From Eubacterium ramulus ATCC 29099 (GTDB lineage: Bacteria > Bacillota > Clostridia > Lachnospirales > Lachnospiraceae), in NCBI RefSeq assembly GCF_000469345.1, contig NZ_KI271169.1, forward strand, positions 29,517 through 80,366: DNA of 50,850 nucleotides, given 5' to 3'. Each line of letters opens with the position of its first letter. Position 1 is the stretch's first letter. Below are positions 1-11,418 of this stretch, in pieces. The position numbers were made by a program, and so were the translations under genes. The notes under the pieces are model-generated. The model worked only from the letters and a program-made list of their open reading frames with translations, did no database searches and had not been told where the DNA came from.

Positions 1-1
1 T

Positions 2-52
2 AGCTACGGAGAAGTCCTGAAAGGACGTTTTGAGAATGGCGCGTGTGAATAG
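2..52 (+). CDS. C-terminal end of an unidentified gene (5' end outside window)
   Basis: An open frame enters the window and ends at TAG 50-52, giving the residues SYGEVLKGRFENGACE. Too little remains to recognise a family. In related Clostridia the gene before lepA is often the sporulation hydrolase spoIIP or the spore protease gpr, so one of these is possible, but this rests on context alone. Confidence 0.35.
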   Translation, partial: SYGEVLKGRFENGACE

Positions 53-96
53 TAACGATTTGTAAGATTTGATTGATCAGTTTTTGTATGGAAAAC

Positions 97-125
97 TTGC
101 TATTTTCCGGCTTCAATGTTAATAT
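97..125 (+). promoter_or_regulatory. Possible sigma-A promoter for lepA
   Basis: TTGCTA (97-102) and TAATAT (120-125) are spaced 17 bp apart, about 65 bp before the lepA start. Both boxes match the consensus only partly. Confidence 0.35.
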
Positions 126-190
126 TGTCAATATATTGGGCTTTTATGCACTTTTGAGAAAAGAGAGACAATGTACTAGGAGGAATTTTA

Positions 191-1999
191 GTGATAGATC
201 AGAGTAAAATCAGAAATTTTTGTATTATTGCACATATTGATCATGGAAAATCAACCCTGGCAGACCGTATTATCGAAATGACAGGTTTGCTGACCAGCCG
301 TGAAATGCAGTCTCAGGTATTAGATAATATGGATCTGGAGCGGGAGCGTGGTATTACCATCAAAGCGCAGACGGTTCGTATTATTTACAAGGCAAAAGAT
401 GGAGAGGAGTATATCTTCAATCTCATCGACACACCGGGGCATGTGGATTTTAACTATGAGGTTTCCCGAAGCCTGGCTGCCTGTGATGGTGCAATCCTTG
501 TCGTAGATGCGGCACAGGGCATTGAGGCGCAGACACTGGCCAATGTATATCTGGCACTGGATCATGATCTGGATGTTATGCCGGTGATCAACAAAATCGA
601 TCTGCCTAGTGCGGATCCGGAGCGTGTCATTGAAGAAATCGAGGATGTCATCGGTCTGGAAGCTCATGATGCACCACAGATTTCCGCAAAAACAGGTCTG
701 AATGTCGATCAGGTACTGGAGCAGATCGTGGAGAAAATCCCGGCTCCGACGGGAGATCCGAAGGCTCCCCTGCAGGCATTGATTTTCGACTCTCTGTACG
801 ATGCGTACAAAGGAGTTATTGTTTTCTGTCGTATCAAAGAAGGTACGGTTCGTGTCGGTACGCCAATCAAAATGATGGCGACAGGTGCCACAGCAGATGT
901 TGTGGAGGTCGGATATTTTGGCGCAGGTCAGTTTATCCCTTGCGAAGAATTATCTGCCGGCATGGTAGGCTATATCACAGCTAGTATCAAAAATGTACAG
1001 GATACCCGTGTGGGTGATACGATCACCAACCGTTCCAATCCGTGTGCAGAACCGTTGCCGGGTTATAAGAAAGTAAATCCAATGGTTTACTGTGGTCTGT
1101 ATCCGTCTGATGGTGCAAAATATCCGGATCTGCGTGATGCGCTGGAAAAACTGCAGTTAAACGATGCAGCACTTCAGTTTGAACCGGAGACATCTGCGGC
1201 ACTGGGCTTTGGTTTCCGCTGTGGATTTTTAGGTTTGCTGCATCTGGAAATTATTCAGGAACGTCTGGAGCGCGAATATAATCTGGATCTGGTAACGACA
1301 GCCCCTGGCGTTATTTATAAAGTTCACAAAACGGATGGAACCGTGATGGATCTGACAAATCCGTCCAATATGCCGGATCCGTCTGAGATTGATTATATGG
1401 AAGAACCGATGGTAAGTGCGGAGATCATGGTAACCAGTGAGTACATTGGTGCGATCATGGATTTGTGTCAGGAGCGTCGAGGCATTTATATCAGTATGGA
1501 ATATATGGAGGAGACACGTGCGCTGATCAAATATGATCTTCCGTTAAATGAAATCATTTATGATTTTTTTGACGCATTGAAATCCCGTTCTAGGGGATAT
1601 GCGTCCTTCGATTATGAAATGAAGGGATACACCCGTTCTGATCTGGTAAAACTGGACATCCTTATTAATAAAGAAGAAGTGGATGCACTTTCCTTTATCG
1701 TATTCTCAGGCAGTGCATATGAGCGTGGCCGTAAGATGTGTGAGAAGTTAAAAGAAGAGATTCCGCGTCATCTGTTTGAGGTTCCGATTCAGGCGGCAGT
1801 CGGTGGAAAAGTCATTGCGCGTGAGACTGTTCGTGCGATGCGCAAAGACGTACTGGCAAAATGTTACGGTGGCGATATTTCCCGAAAGAGAAAACTTCTG
1901 GAGAAACAGAAAGAAGGTAAAAAACGTATGCGTCAGGTCGGAAATGTAGAGATCCCGCAGAAAGCGTTTATGAGTGTTCTGAAACTGGATGATAAATAG
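191..1999 (+). CDS. lepA: Elongation factor 4 (LepA), ribosome-associated GTPase
   Basis: A 602-residue translational GTPase of normal LepA length. LepA binds the ribosome and is implicated in back-translocation and in 30S biogenesis or initiation. The N-terminal G domain shows the P-loop AHIDHGKST, the switch II motif DTPGHVDF and the specificity motif NKIDLP. The C-terminal region has the LepA-type end rich in Lys and Arg, with [19 protein letters not shown] near residue 580. The start is GTG at 191, set by an AGGAGG at 178-183 with 7-base spacing. hemW follows after 82 bases; lepA-hemW-hrcA is a common Firmicutes order. Confidence 0.97.
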   Translation: MIDQSKIRNFCIIAHIDHGKSTLADRIIEMTGLLTSREMQSQVLDNMDLERERGITIKAQTVRIIYKAKDGEEYIFNLIDTPGHVDFNYEVSRSLAACDGAILVVDAAQGIEAQTLANVYLALDHDLDVMPVINKIDLPSADPERVIEEIEDVIGLEAHDAPQISAKTGLNVDQVLEQIVEKIPAPTGDPKAPLQALIFDSLYDAYKGVIVFCRIKEGTVRVGTPIKMMATGATADVVEVGYFGAGQFIPCEELSAGMVGYITASIKNVQDTRVGDTITNRSNPCAEPLPGYKKVNPMVYCGLYPSDGAKYPDLRDALEKLQLNDAALQFEPETSAALGFGFRCGFLGLLHLEIIQERLEREYNLDLVTTAPGVIYKVHKTDGTVMDLTNPSNMPDPSEIDYMEEPMVSAEIMVTSEYIGAIMDLCQERRGIYISMEYMEETRALIKYDLPLNEIIYDFFDALKSRSRGYASFDYEMKGYTRSDLVKLDILINKEEVDALSFIVFSGSAYERGRKMCEKLKEEIPRHLFEVPIQAAVGGKVIARETVRAMRKDVLAKCYGGDISRKRKLLEKQKEGKKRMRQVGNVEIPQKAFMSVLKLDDK

Positions 2000-2081
2000 A
2001 AAACGGGTTATGTTGCTAACATACGCATTGGTATATAAAAGCGAAAACAATGCAAAGCAGCGTGATTAACAGGGGAAATAT

Positions 2082-3314
2082 ATGAAAGAATTAGAATTAT
2101 ATCTTCATATTCCTTTTTGTGAACGAAAATGTGCATATTGTGATTTCTTATCTGCACCGGCTGATCTGCCGGTGCGGATTTCTTATATAAAGAAGTTACA
2201 GGAAGAGATTGCATATTACGGGGCACAATATGGGGAATATCAGGTGAGCAGTATCTTTTTTGGCGGCGGAACACCGACAATCCTGGAAGGATACCAACTC
2301 GCAGCTATACTGGAAACGGTAAAAGAGCATTTTAATATAACAACAGATGCAGAAATTACAGTGGAGTGCAATCCAGGCACATTGACAGCAGGGAAAGCGG
2401 AAAAACTGGTGCAGGCGGGATTTAACCGGCTCAGTATGGGACTGCAGTCCGCGGATGACAGAGAATTGCAGCTTCTGGGACGAATCCACAATTTTGCACA
2501 GTTCCTGGAAAGTTATGATCTGGCGAGAAAAGCCGGTTTTCGGAATATCAATGTAGATCTGATGTCAGCATTGCCGGGACAAACGCTGAAAAGCTGGCAG
2601 GATACATTGCAGAAAGTGACAGCACTGCGCCCTGAGCATATTTCTGCGTACAGCCTGATCATCGAGGAAGGCACACCATTTTACGAGCGTTTTGCGGAAG
2701 ATGAACGGATTCGGGAGGAAGGTGGTCATCCGAGACTGCTGCCGGAGGAAGACGTAGAACGGCAGATGTATGAACTGACGGAAACTTTTTTACATACAAA
2801 AGGGTATGAGCGGTATGAGATATCCAATTATGCAAAGCCGGGATACGAATGCCGGCATAACTGCGGCTACTGGATCAGAAAGGATTATCTGGGTCTGGGA
2901 CTGGGAGCATCTTCTCTGGTGGAACATCAGAGGTTTCAGAATACATCGGAACTGAAGACGTATCTTGAGCAGGAGTATTCACCACAATGTGAAGGTCAGC
3001 ATGAACGTATAGCAGAAACAATCCAGTTACAGGAAGAAACTGGATTAACCCAGACAGGGCATCATATTCACATAGAAACTTTAGACAAAAAATCTGAGAT
3101 GGAAGAATTTATGTTTCTGGGCCTTCGTCTGATGGCAGGAATTTCCCGTCAGCAGTTTGAAAAAAAATTTCAGGTCACACTGAACAGTGTCTATGGCGAG
3201 GTACTTCGAAAATTAAAGGGAGAACAGCTAATCGAAGAGGTAGCAGGTTATGTGCGCCTGACGGAGCATGGTATAGATGTCAGCAATTATGTGCTGGCGG
3301 AGTTTTTGCTGTAA
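2082..3314 (+). CDS. hemW: Radical SAM heme chaperone HemW (HemN-like)
   Basis: A 410-residue radical SAM protein. The CxxxCxxC cluster is CERKCAYC near residue 13, followed by the glycine-rich FFGGGTPT segment; the C-terminal 80 residues look like the HemN C-terminal domain (EEFMFLGLRLMAGI). HemW proteins are often annotated as coproporphyrinogen III oxidase, but family members of this type next to lepA and hrcA act as heme chaperones rather than oxidases. Start ATG 2082 follows an AGGGGA site. No terminator is evident before the hrcA promoter region. Confidence 0.93.
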   Translation: MKELELYLHIPFCERKCAYCDFLSAPADLPVRISYIKKLQEEIAYYGAQYGEYQVSSIFFGGGTPTILEGYQLAAILETVKEHFNITTDAEITVECNPGTLTAGKAEKLVQAGFNRLSMGLQSADDRELQLLGRIHNFAQFLESYDLARKAGFRNINVDLMSALPGQTLKSWQDTLQKVTALRPEHISAYSLIIEEGTPFYERFAEDERIREEGGHPRLLPEEDVERQMYELTETFLHTKGYERYEISNYAKPGYECRHNCGYWIRKDYLGLGLGASSLVEHQRFQNTSELKTYLEQEYSPQCEGQHERIAETIQLQEETGLTQTGHHIHIETLDKKSEMEEFMFLGLRLMAGISRQQFEKKFQVTLNSVYGEVLRKLKGEQLIEEVAGYVRLTEHGIDVSNYVLAEFLL

Positions 3315-3456
3315 TTTTTTATGATCATCAGCAGAATCGTATCGAATAGAAAAAATAAGAAGTAAGATAGAATGTGCACCCGGGGGCTTTCTAAGTGAGT
3401 TGTTCTGCTTATAAAACGTAGAAAAAATAAAAATATGAAAAAAATAAAAATAGATG

Positions 3457-3485
3457 TTGACAAAGAAAAACGATAGTGCTACATT
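3457..3485 (+). promoter_or_regulatory. Sigma-A promoter of the hrcA-grpE-dnaK operon
   Basis: TTGACA (3457-3462), 17-bp spacer, TACATT (3480-3485). The CIRCE operator begins 15 bases downstream of the -10 box, over the expected transcription start, so HrcA binding would block initiation. Confidence 0.82.
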
Positions 3486-3499
3486 AGGTAATGAAGATA

Positions 3500-3526
3500 T
3501 TAGCACTCCAAACAGTCGAGTGCTAA
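3500..3526 (+). promoter_or_regulatory. CIRCE operator (HrcA binding site)
   Basis: A perfect CIRCE: TTAGCACTC (3500-3508), a 9-base spacer, GAGTGCTAA (3518-3526). The same symmetric sequence in the mRNA leader can also destabilise the transcript. It is the only CIRCE I see in the window. Confidence 0.97.
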
Positions 3527-3562
3527 CAAAGAAAAAGCATCAATTACAGGAGCATGAAATAC

Positions 3563-4606
3563 ATGAGCGAAGGATTGGACGAAAGAAAAACGAAAATTTT
3601 ACATGCAATCATTCAGACTTATCTGGAAACGGGTGAGCCGGTTGGCTCCAGAACGATCGCAAAAGCGTCTGATCTGAACCTCAGTTCCGCAACGATCCGT
3701 AATGAGATGTCAGATCTGGAGGAACTTGGATACATCGTTCAGCCGCATACTTCGGCAGGACGTATTCCATCGGATAAGGGATACCGCTTCTATGTGGATC
3801 ATCTGATGGAGGAGAAAGACCATGAGATTTCCGACATGAAGGAATTTGTGATTGAGAAGACAGAACGCATGGAATTTGTTTTAAAACAGATCGCAAAGAT
3901 GCTGGCAGTAAATACCAATTATGCAACTGTCGTATCCGCACCTCAGACCCACCACGGAAAAGTCAAATTTATTCAGCTTTCCGCGGTAGATGATTCCCAG
4001 GTTCTGGCAACAATCATGTTGGATGGCAACATCGTAAAGAACAAGATCATTCATACAAGTGAGACACCGAATCAGGAGACAATGTTGAAGTTAAACATTT
4101 TGCTGAACGGAAGTTTAAATGGTCTTGCCCTTGAGGAGATTAACCTTGGAACCATCTCCAGATTGAAGGAGCAGGCAGGTATTCACAGTGCCATGGTAAG
4201 CGATGTGCTGGATGCAGTTGCTCAGGCCATTCAGGAAGATGAAGACCTTGAGATTTACACCAGCGGAGCAACAAATATCTTCAAATATCCGGAATTGAGT
4301 GATTCGGAACGGGCAAGCGAACTGATCAGTGCTTTTGAAGAAAAGCAGGAATTCAAGGATCTGTTCACTGCTGACAAAGAAAACGGAAATCCGGGAACCG
4401 GCATTCAGGTATACATCGGAAACGAAAGCCCGATGCAGGGAATGAAAGACTGCAGTGTGGTGACAGCCACCTACGATCTTGGAAAAGGAATCCGGGGAAC
4501 CGTCGGAATCGTCGGACCGAAACGTATGGATTACGAAAAAGTAGTTGACAACCTGCGAACCTTAAAGGTTCAGCTGGATGATATATTTAAAAAGACAGAT
4601 GAGTAG
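3563..4606 (+). CDS. hrcA: Heat-inducible transcription repressor HrcA
   Basis: Represses class I heat-shock genes by binding CIRCE, which lies about 40 bases upstream, so the gene is autoregulated. The N-terminal winged helix is visible (GEPVGSRTIAK, LSSATIRNEMSDLEELGYI) and is followed by the family signature QPHTSAGRIPSDKGYRFYVD near residue 57. The protein is about 347 residues, the usual length. I prefer ATG 3563 because AGGAG at 3548-3552 is 10 bases away; an in-frame ATG at 3554 is only one base from it. grpE follows after 37 bases. Confidence 0.96.
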   Translation: MSEGLDERKTKILHAIIQTYLETGEPVGSRTIAKASDLNLSSATIRNEMSDLEELGYIVQPHTSAGRIPSDKGYRFYVDHLMEEKDHEISDMKEFVIEKTERMEFVLKQIAKMLAVNTNYATVVSAPQTHHGKVKFIQLSAVDDSQVLATIMLDGNIVKNKIIHTSETPNQETMLKLNILLNGSLNGLALEEINLGTISRLKEQAGIHSAMVSDVLDAVAQAIQEDEDLEIYTSGATNIFKYPELSDSERASELISAFEEKQEFKDLFTADKENGNPGTGIQVYIGNESPMQGMKDCSVVTATYDLGKGIRGTVGIVGPKRMDYEKVVDNLRTLKVQLDDIFKKTDE

Positions 4607-4643
4607 TCATTAAAAATGATGAAAGCGGAAAGGTGGAATTTCG

Positions 4644-5255
4644 ATGGCAGAGAATAAAAACATCAGTCCGGAAGAGATGGAAGAAGAAATCTTAGAAAAT
4701 GAAGAAATAAATGATACAGCAGAGGAAGAAACCGTAGAAGAAGCCGAAGAGGCTGTAGCAGAAGAACCGGAAACTGAGAAAGAAAAAGGGTCTTTTTTCA
4801 AAAAGAAAGAGAAGAAAGACAAAAAAGATGAGAAAATCGAAGAACTTACAGACAGAGTCAGAAGACAGATGGCTGAGTTTGATAACTTCCGGAAACGGAC
4901 AGAAAAAGAGAAGACACAGATGTTTGAGACCGGTGCAAAAAGTATCGTAGAAAAAATACTTCCGGTTGTTGATAATTTCGAACGTGGTCTTGCAGCTGTC
5001 ACAGAGGAAGAAAAAGGAACTCCTTTCGTGGAAGGTATGGAAAAAATCTACAAGCAGATGATGACTGTGCTGGAGGAAGCAGGAGTAAAACCGATTGAGG
5101 CAGTTGGACAGGAATTTGATCCGAATCTGCACAATGCAGTTATGCATGTCGAGGATGAGGAATTCGGTGAGAACATTATCGCAGAAGAATTCCAGAAAGG
5201 CTACACATACCGTGATTCCGTGGTTCGCCACAGCATGGTAAAAGTGGCTAATTGA
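4644..5255 (+). CDS. grpE: Nucleotide exchange factor GrpE
   Basis: The 203-residue co-chaperone that releases ADP from DnaK. The first 60 residues are very acidic and disordered in appearance, then a Lys-rich run (FFKKKEKKDKKDEK), a predicted coiled coil (IEELTDRVRRQMAEFDNFRKRTEKE) and the C-terminal beta domain, with the conserved stretch GQEFDPNLHNAVMHVED. The start ATG 4644 follows AAAGGTGG. It lies between hrcA and dnaK in the CIRCE-controlled operon. Confidence 0.96.
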   Translation: MAENKNISPEEMEEEILENEEINDTAEEETVEEAEEAVAEEPETEKEKGSFFKKKEKKDKKDEKIEELTDRVRRQMAEFDNFRKRTEKEKTQMFETGAKSIVEKILPVVDNFERGLAAVTEEEKGTPFVEGMEKIYKQMMTVLEEAGVKPIEAVGQEFDPNLHNAVMHVEDEEFGENIIAEEFQKGYTYRDSVVRHSMVKVAN

Positions 5256-5263
5256 CATTGCCA

Positions 5264-5281
5264 TTAACGATTATTCGTTAA
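5264..5281. repeat. Short inverted repeat in the grpE-dnaK gap
   Basis: TTAACG (5264-5269) and CGTTAA (5276-5281) flank six bases. It has no T-run and is not a CIRCE. It may form a small hairpin in the dnaK leader; function unknown. Confidence 0.4.
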
Positions 5282-5317
5282 ATATAAAAACAAGCTAATT
5301 TAGGAAACAATATATAG

Positions 5318-7207
<1,890 letters not shown>

Positions 7208-7240
7208 TCAGGATTGAAACATACAGATCATCGCAGCAAA

Positions 7241-7288
7241 TGTTATTACTCACCTTGCAGAAGTGGGAGTCTTCTCGACTGAGATAAA
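7241..7288 (-). repeat. Interspersed repeat, copy D (truncated) between dnaK and dnaJ
   Basis: Read on the - strand this 48-bp stretch runs from TTTATCTCAGTC through ACTCCCACTT to GTAATAACA. It matches 36435-36484 by eye except for a 2-bp deletion in the loop region. It stops mid-module: the partner inverted end (GACTGAGATAAA) and all of module 2 are absent, so it is a half copy. Confidence 0.88.
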
Positions 7289-7292
7289 TAAC

Positions 7293-7321
7293 GCACCAGA
7301 GGGCAGAATGCCTTCTGGTGC
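7293..7321 (+). terminator. Hairpin after dnaK (terminator-like or processing site)
   Basis: GCACCAGA-g-GGCA (7293-7305) pairs with TGCC-t-TCTGGTGC (7309-7321) around a three-base loop, about 12 pairs. The following bases (ATTGTTGG) are a poor T-run, so it may only partly terminate or may mark the 3' end of a processed dnaK mRNA. Confidence 0.5.
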
Positions 7322-7334
7322 ATTGTTGGATTAA

Positions 7335-7364
7335 TCTCAGCCGGTGTTTGACTGTGGATTGAGA
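7335..7364. repeat. Small TCTCAG-bounded hairpin, before dnaJ
   Basis: TCTCAGCC (7335-7342) pairs with GG-A-TTGAGA (7356-7364) with one bulge. Its left arm matches the hairpin at 30106 (TCTCAGCCGG). It probably derives from, or is related to, the interspersed repeat family. A weak TTGACT box lies inside it (7348-7353). Confidence 0.45.
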
Positions 7365-7406
7365 CAAAAAGATACGAAAAATTAACATAAGGGATGGAGT
7401 TCAGAT

Positions 7407-8576
7407 ATGGCAGAACAGAAAAGGGATTATTACGAGGTGCTCGGCGTAGATCGCAGCGCGGACGATGCCACAATTAAAAAGGCATATCGTCAGCTGGCCA
7501 AAAAATATCATCCGGATGCAAACCCGGGAGACAAAGAGGCAGAGGCGAAATTCAAAGAGGCTTCGGAGGCATATGCAGTACTGAGTGACTCAGAAAAAAG
7601 ACGACAGTATGATCAGTTTGGTCATGCTGCATTTGATGGTGGAGCCGGCGGTGCAGGTGCAGGCGGATTCGATTTTTCCGGCATGGATTTTGGTGATATG
7701 TTTGGTGATATTTTTGGTGACTTCTTCGGCGGCGGTTCCAGAAGAGGTGCGTCTAACGGTCCAATGAAAGGTGCCAACTTGAGAACCAGTGTCCGTATTA
7801 CTTTTGAGGAAGCAGTGTTTGGCTGTGAAAAAGAAATTGATATGGTGCTGAAGGACGAATGTACTACCTGTGGCGGAACCGGAGCAAAACCTGGAACTTC
7901 TCCGGAGACCTGTACAAAATGCGGTGGAAAAGGTAAAGTTGTATTTTCCCAGCAATCTCTGTTCGGCATGGTTCAGAACGTTCAGACCTGTCCGGAATGT
8001 AACGGATCCGGCAAAATTATCAAAGATAGATGTACTTCATGCCGCGGAACTGGTTATACTTCCAGCAGAAAGAAGATCAAAGTGTCTATTCCTGCCGGAA
8101 TCGATAACGGACAGAGTGTCCGCATCCGTGAAAAAGGTGAGCCGGGTGTCAATGGCGGACCGCGTGGCGATCTGCTGGTAGAGGTTATTGTATCTTCACA
8201 TCCGATCTTCCAGCGTCAGGATATGAATATCTTTTCTACTGCACCGATTTCTTTTGCTCAGGCAGTGTTAGGAGGAGAAACAAGAATCAGCACCGTAGAT
8301 GGTGATGTGATTTATGAAGTGAAACCAGGTACTCAGACAGATACAAGAATCCGTCTGAAAGGCAAAGGTGTTCCGTCTCTGCGCAACAAAAATATTCGTG
8401 GCGATCAGTATGTTACTCTGGTGGTACAGGTTCCGACATCGTTGAGTGCAGAGGCGAAAGAAGCATTGCGTGCATTTGATGCAGTATCCGGTGATTCTCT
8501 GCATACAGGTGCGGGAGAAGGCATAAAACAGGAGAAACATCACAAAAAGAGAGGCTTCTTCAAAAAAGAAGATTAA
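7407..8576 (+). CDS. dnaJ: Chaperone DnaJ (Hsp40, type I)
   Basis: A 389-residue type I J protein that stimulates DnaK ATPase and delivers substrates. The J domain holds HPD in [11 protein letters not shown] near residue 35, followed by a Gly/Phe-rich region (residues 75-115) and four zinc-binding CxxCxGxG repeats: [24 protein letters not shown] and CTSCRGTG (residues 150-215). The C-terminal substrate domains follow. Start ATG 7407. It is 199 bases from dnaK, wider than elsewhere in the operon because of the inserted repeat material. Confidence 0.97.
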   Translation: MAEQKRDYYEVLGVDRSADDATIKKAYRQLAKKYHPDANPGDKEAEAKFKEASEAYAVLSDSEKRRQYDQFGHAAFDGGAGGAGAGGFDFSGMDFGDMFGDIFGDFFGGGSRRGASNGPMKGANLRTSVRITFEEAVFGCEKEIDMVLKDECTTCGGTGAKPGTSPETCTKCGGKGKVVFSQQSLFGMVQNVQTCPECNGSGKIIKDRCTSCRGTGYTSSRKKIKVSIPAGIDNGQSVRIREKGEPGVNGGPRGDLLVEVIVSSHPIFQRQDMNIFSTAPISFAQAVLGGETRISTVDGDVIYEVKPGTQTDTRIRLKGKGVPSLRNKNIRGDQYVTLVVQVPTSLSAEAKEALRAFDAVSGDSLHTGAGEGIKQEKHHKKRGFFKKED

Positions 8577-8594
8577 TATAGTATAGGATTACGG

Positions 8595-10304
8595 ATGTAT
8601 AATAAAATAGATTTAAAAAATAAATTAGAATCGATTCATCGAAAAAGTTATCCGGCATATAAGTCACTGAGGGGAAGTTATACCTTCGGTGACTTTGTGC
8701 TGTCTATTGACCATGTGCAGGGAGATCCTTTTGCGGCACCATCTTCGCTGCATGTAGAACTTCCATTGAAAAAAGCAGGATTTCCGGAAAAATACCTGGA
8801 AAAAAGACATACAAAAACAGCACTGGAAGATTTGATTTTACGTAGTTTTTCGAAAGCACTGGATCAGTACAGTTTTAAGGCAAAAGGATCCGGAAAAAGT
8901 GGTTTGATCTCCACGAGCAGACCGGGACCGGAGGTTATGCGCCGAACAGCAGTGGAATTTAACAATATAGCATTGCTTGTACGATTTGAAGTCGGGTTTC
9001 CGGCAAACGGACGTACTATTAACGCACAGGAACTGGAGAAGATTTTGCTGGAATTTCTGCCGCAGATTGTGAAAACATGTCTGTTTTACCAGTCCTGGGA
9101 AAAAGCAAAAATTCAGGCTTGCTATGAACTGGCAGAAAATCAGCAGAGGATCCGTGAAGTATTAGAAGAACGAAAACTGGTGGCTTTCTGCGCAAACGGA
9201 AGTATATTGCCGAGAAAGAGCGGTGTGTCAAGCCAACCGCTGAAAGATGCCATAGAATTTCAGTCTCCGGAAAGCATGGAGATTTCGATTGATCTACCCT
9301 TTGGCAACAGTATCCGCGGCATGGGAATACCGGAAGGCGTGACCTTGATCATCGGTGGTGGTTATCATGGCAAATCCACATTGCTGCAGGCATTGGAACA
9401 GGGGGTATATAACCATGTAAAGGGCGATGGAAGAGAATATGTGATTACCAGAGCAGATGCATTGAAGTTGCGGGCAGAAGACGGTCGTGCAGTGTCACAT
9501 CTGGATTTGTCCCTGTTTATCCATGATCTTCCGAATGGAAAAGACACGCATTGTTTTTCTACTGAGGATGCCAGTGGAAGTACCTCTCAGGCCGCTGGTG
9601 TCCTGGAAGGAATTGAAGCTGAAACAAGCTGCTTCCTGATCGATGAGGATACCTCTGCAACAAATTTTCTTGTGCGGGATGCCTTTATGCAGCGCGTAGT
9701 CAGCGGAGACCAGGAGCCGATCACACCGTTTATTGCCAGAGTACGTGATCTGTATGAAAAAGTAGGAATTTCTACAATCCTGGTGGCAGGCAGCAGCGGA
9801 GCTTTTTTTCATGTGGCTGATACAATTATTCAGATGGATGCCTATCGGCCGAAGGATGTAAAAATGAGCGTAGAGGCATTATTGCCGGAATACCCACCGG
9901 CAGATTTATGCAGCAATGCAGAGCCTTTTACTCTTCCAACTGAAAAACGTATGTTTGTGATGGAACGGAAGATAAAGCGGTATGGTCGTGGAGAACGGGA
10001 GGAACGTATCAAGACAAAAGTGATGGGAACGGACGGTTTCTCCATTGAACATAATATAGTGGATCTGCGCTGTGTGGAGCAGTTGATTGATACGGAACAG
10101 ACAGCAGCTTTGGCCGCAATTTTAAAACATATCGTAAAAAAAGGCAGTATTTGCATGGAAATGCAGGAGCTGGTTGCTGAAATCAACACGTTGCTTAAAA
10201 AGAAGGGGATGGCAGCTTTCGTGGAAGGAGCCCTTTCCTGTGGTTATGCCTATCCGAGAAAAGAAGAAATCTATCTGATGCTGAATCGTTTTCGCAGAGG
10301 ATAA
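8595..10304 (+). CDS. ABC-class P-loop ATPase (ABC_ATPase family), function unknown
   Basis: A 569-residue soluble protein of the predicted 'ATPase of the ABC class' family (COG3044-like). Walker A is GGGYHGKSTLL near residue 255 and Walker B is CFLIDEDTSATNF near 350, where the acidic pair DE is intact. There are no membrane segments and no paired transporter gene, so it is not a transport ATPase. The N-terminal 200 residues (RGSYTFGDFVLSIDHVQGDPFAAPS) are the family-specific domain. A distant member in trypanosome mitochondria binds RNA; the bacterial role is not known to me. It starts 18 bases after dnaJ and is likely cotranscribed with it. Confidence 0.85.
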   Translation: MYNKIDLKNKLESIHRKSYPAYKSLRGSYTFGDFVLSIDHVQGDPFAAPSSLHVELPLKKAGFPEKYLEKRHTKTALEDLILRSFSKALDQYSFKAKGSGKSGLISTSRPGPEVMRRTAVEFNNIALLVRFEVGFPANGRTINAQELEKILLEFLPQIVKTCLFYQSWEKAKIQACYELAENQQRIREVLEERKLVAFCANGSILPRKSGVSSQPLKDAIEFQSPESMEISIDLPFGNSIRGMGIPEGVTLIIGGGYHGKSTLLQALEQGVYNHVKGDGREYVITRADALKLRAEDGRAVSHLDLSLFIHDLPNGKDTHCFSTEDASGSTSQAAGVLEGIEAETSCFLIDEDTSATNFLVRDAFMQRVVSGDQEPITPFIARVRDLYEKVGISTILVAGSSGAFFHVADTIIQMDAYRPKDVKMSVEALLPEYPPADLCSNAEPFTLPTEKRMFVMERKIKRYGRGEREERIKTKVMGTDGFSIEHNIVDLRCVEQLIDTEQTAALAAILKHIVKKGSICMEMQELVAEINTLLKKKGMAAFVEGALSCGYAYPRKEEIYLMLNRFRRG

Positions 10305-10316
10305 ACAAAAAAACTC

Positions 10317-10346
10317 TTGTCGAATGATAGACTTATAGGTTACAAT
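10317..10346 (+). promoter_or_regulatory. Probable sigma-A promoter for prmA-rsmE
   Basis: TTGTCG (10317-10322), 18-bp spacer, TACAAT (10341-10346). It lies 120 bases before prmA, leaving a leader that contains the pairing segments AGTCCTG (10368-10374) and CAGGACT (10410-10416). Confidence 0.55.
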
Positions 10347-10465
10347 AAAAATATGTATGCATTGATGAGTCCTGTTGCCATGAGATTTTAAATGAGAATC
10401 CCTGGATTTCAGGACTAATCGGCATGTTCGGAACTATTGACAAATTGTATGGAGGAATATGTACG

Positions 10466-11416
10466 ATGAAATGGGATAAATATACAATTGAAACTACCAC
10501 AGAAGCGGAAGATTATATCAGCTGTACGCTGGCAGATCTTGGCATTGAAGGCATCGAGATCGAGGATAATGTACCGTTATCTGAATCCGATACTTCAAAG
10601 ATGTTTATTGATATTTTACCGGAGCTTCCGCCGGATCAGGGCATTGGTTATGTCAGCTTTTATCTGGAAGCCGGTGAGGATCACAGCGAAAAATTAAAAG
10701 AAGTGGCAGAAGCGCTGGAAGAAATGCGCAGCTATGTAAATATCGGAAGCGGCAAGATCACAAGCAGTGAGACAGAGGATATCGACTGGATGAACAACTG
10801 GAAAGAATTTTTTCATTCCTTTACGATTGACGATATTCTGATCAAACCGACATGGGAAGAACTGGATCAGGCAGATCAGGACAAAATTTTGATTGAGATT
10901 GATCCTGGTATCTCCTTTGGAACCGGAAAGCATGAGACGACACAGCTTTGCATCCATCAGCTTCGTAAATATATGAAAGATGGCGATGAAGTACTGGATG
11001 TCGGATGTGGAAGCGGTATTCTTTCTATCGTGAGCCTGAAGCTTGGTGCTGCTCATCTGACCGGTACGGATATTGACGAGGATTGTATTACTTCTACTTA
11101 TGAAAATTTTGAGGTAAATCATCTGAGCAGAGAACAGGGTGACTTTTATGTGGGAAACCTGATTGACGATACCGGACTTCAGGAAAAAGTCGGTACAGAG
11201 AAATATGATGTGGTTGTTGCTAATATTCTGGCAGATGTTATCATTCCGATGGCACCGGTGATTCCGGCACGACTGAAAAAAGACGGTGTATTCATTACTT
11301 CCGGAATCATTGATTTTAAAGAGAACGAAGTAAGAGAAGCGATTGAAAAAGCCGGCATGACAGTTCTGGAAGTGACACATCAGGGTGAATGGGTCAGCAT
11401 CACGGCGAGGAAATAA
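10466..11416 (+). CDS. prmA: Ribosomal protein L11 methyltransferase PrmA
   Basis: A 316-residue SAM-dependent methyltransferase that methylates ribosomal protein L11. The N-terminal substrate domain includes MNNWKEFFHSFTI; the catalytic domain shows the SAM motif VLDVGCGSGILSI near residue 177 and the PrmA signature DPGISFGTGKHETT and VVANILADVI. I place the start at ATG 10466 (MKWDKYTIETT), 9 bases after GGAGGA (10451-10456); an upstream ATG at 10424 lacks such a site. It is followed two bases later by rsmE; prmA-rsmE is a common pair. Confidence 0.95.
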   Translation: MKWDKYTIETTTEAEDYISCTLADLGIEGIEIEDNVPLSESDTSKMFIDILPELPPDQGIGYVSFYLEAGEDHSEKLKEVAEALEEMRSYVNIGSGKITSSETEDIDWMNNWKEFFHSFTIDDILIKPTWEELDQADQDKILIEIDPGISFGTGKHETTQLCIHQLRKYMKDGDEVLDVGCGSGILSIVSLKLGAAHLTGTDIDEDCITSTYENFEVNHLSREQGDFYVGNLIDDTGLQEKVGTEKYDVVVANILADVIIPMAPVIPARLKKDGVFITSGIIDFKENEVREAIEKAGMTVLEVTHQGEWVSITARK

Positions 11417-11418
11417 AC

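Noticed and set aside
3454-3636. 60-codon frame starting at the hrcA promoter
   Set aside because: It overlaps the -35 box, the CIRCE operator and the hrcA start in another frame.
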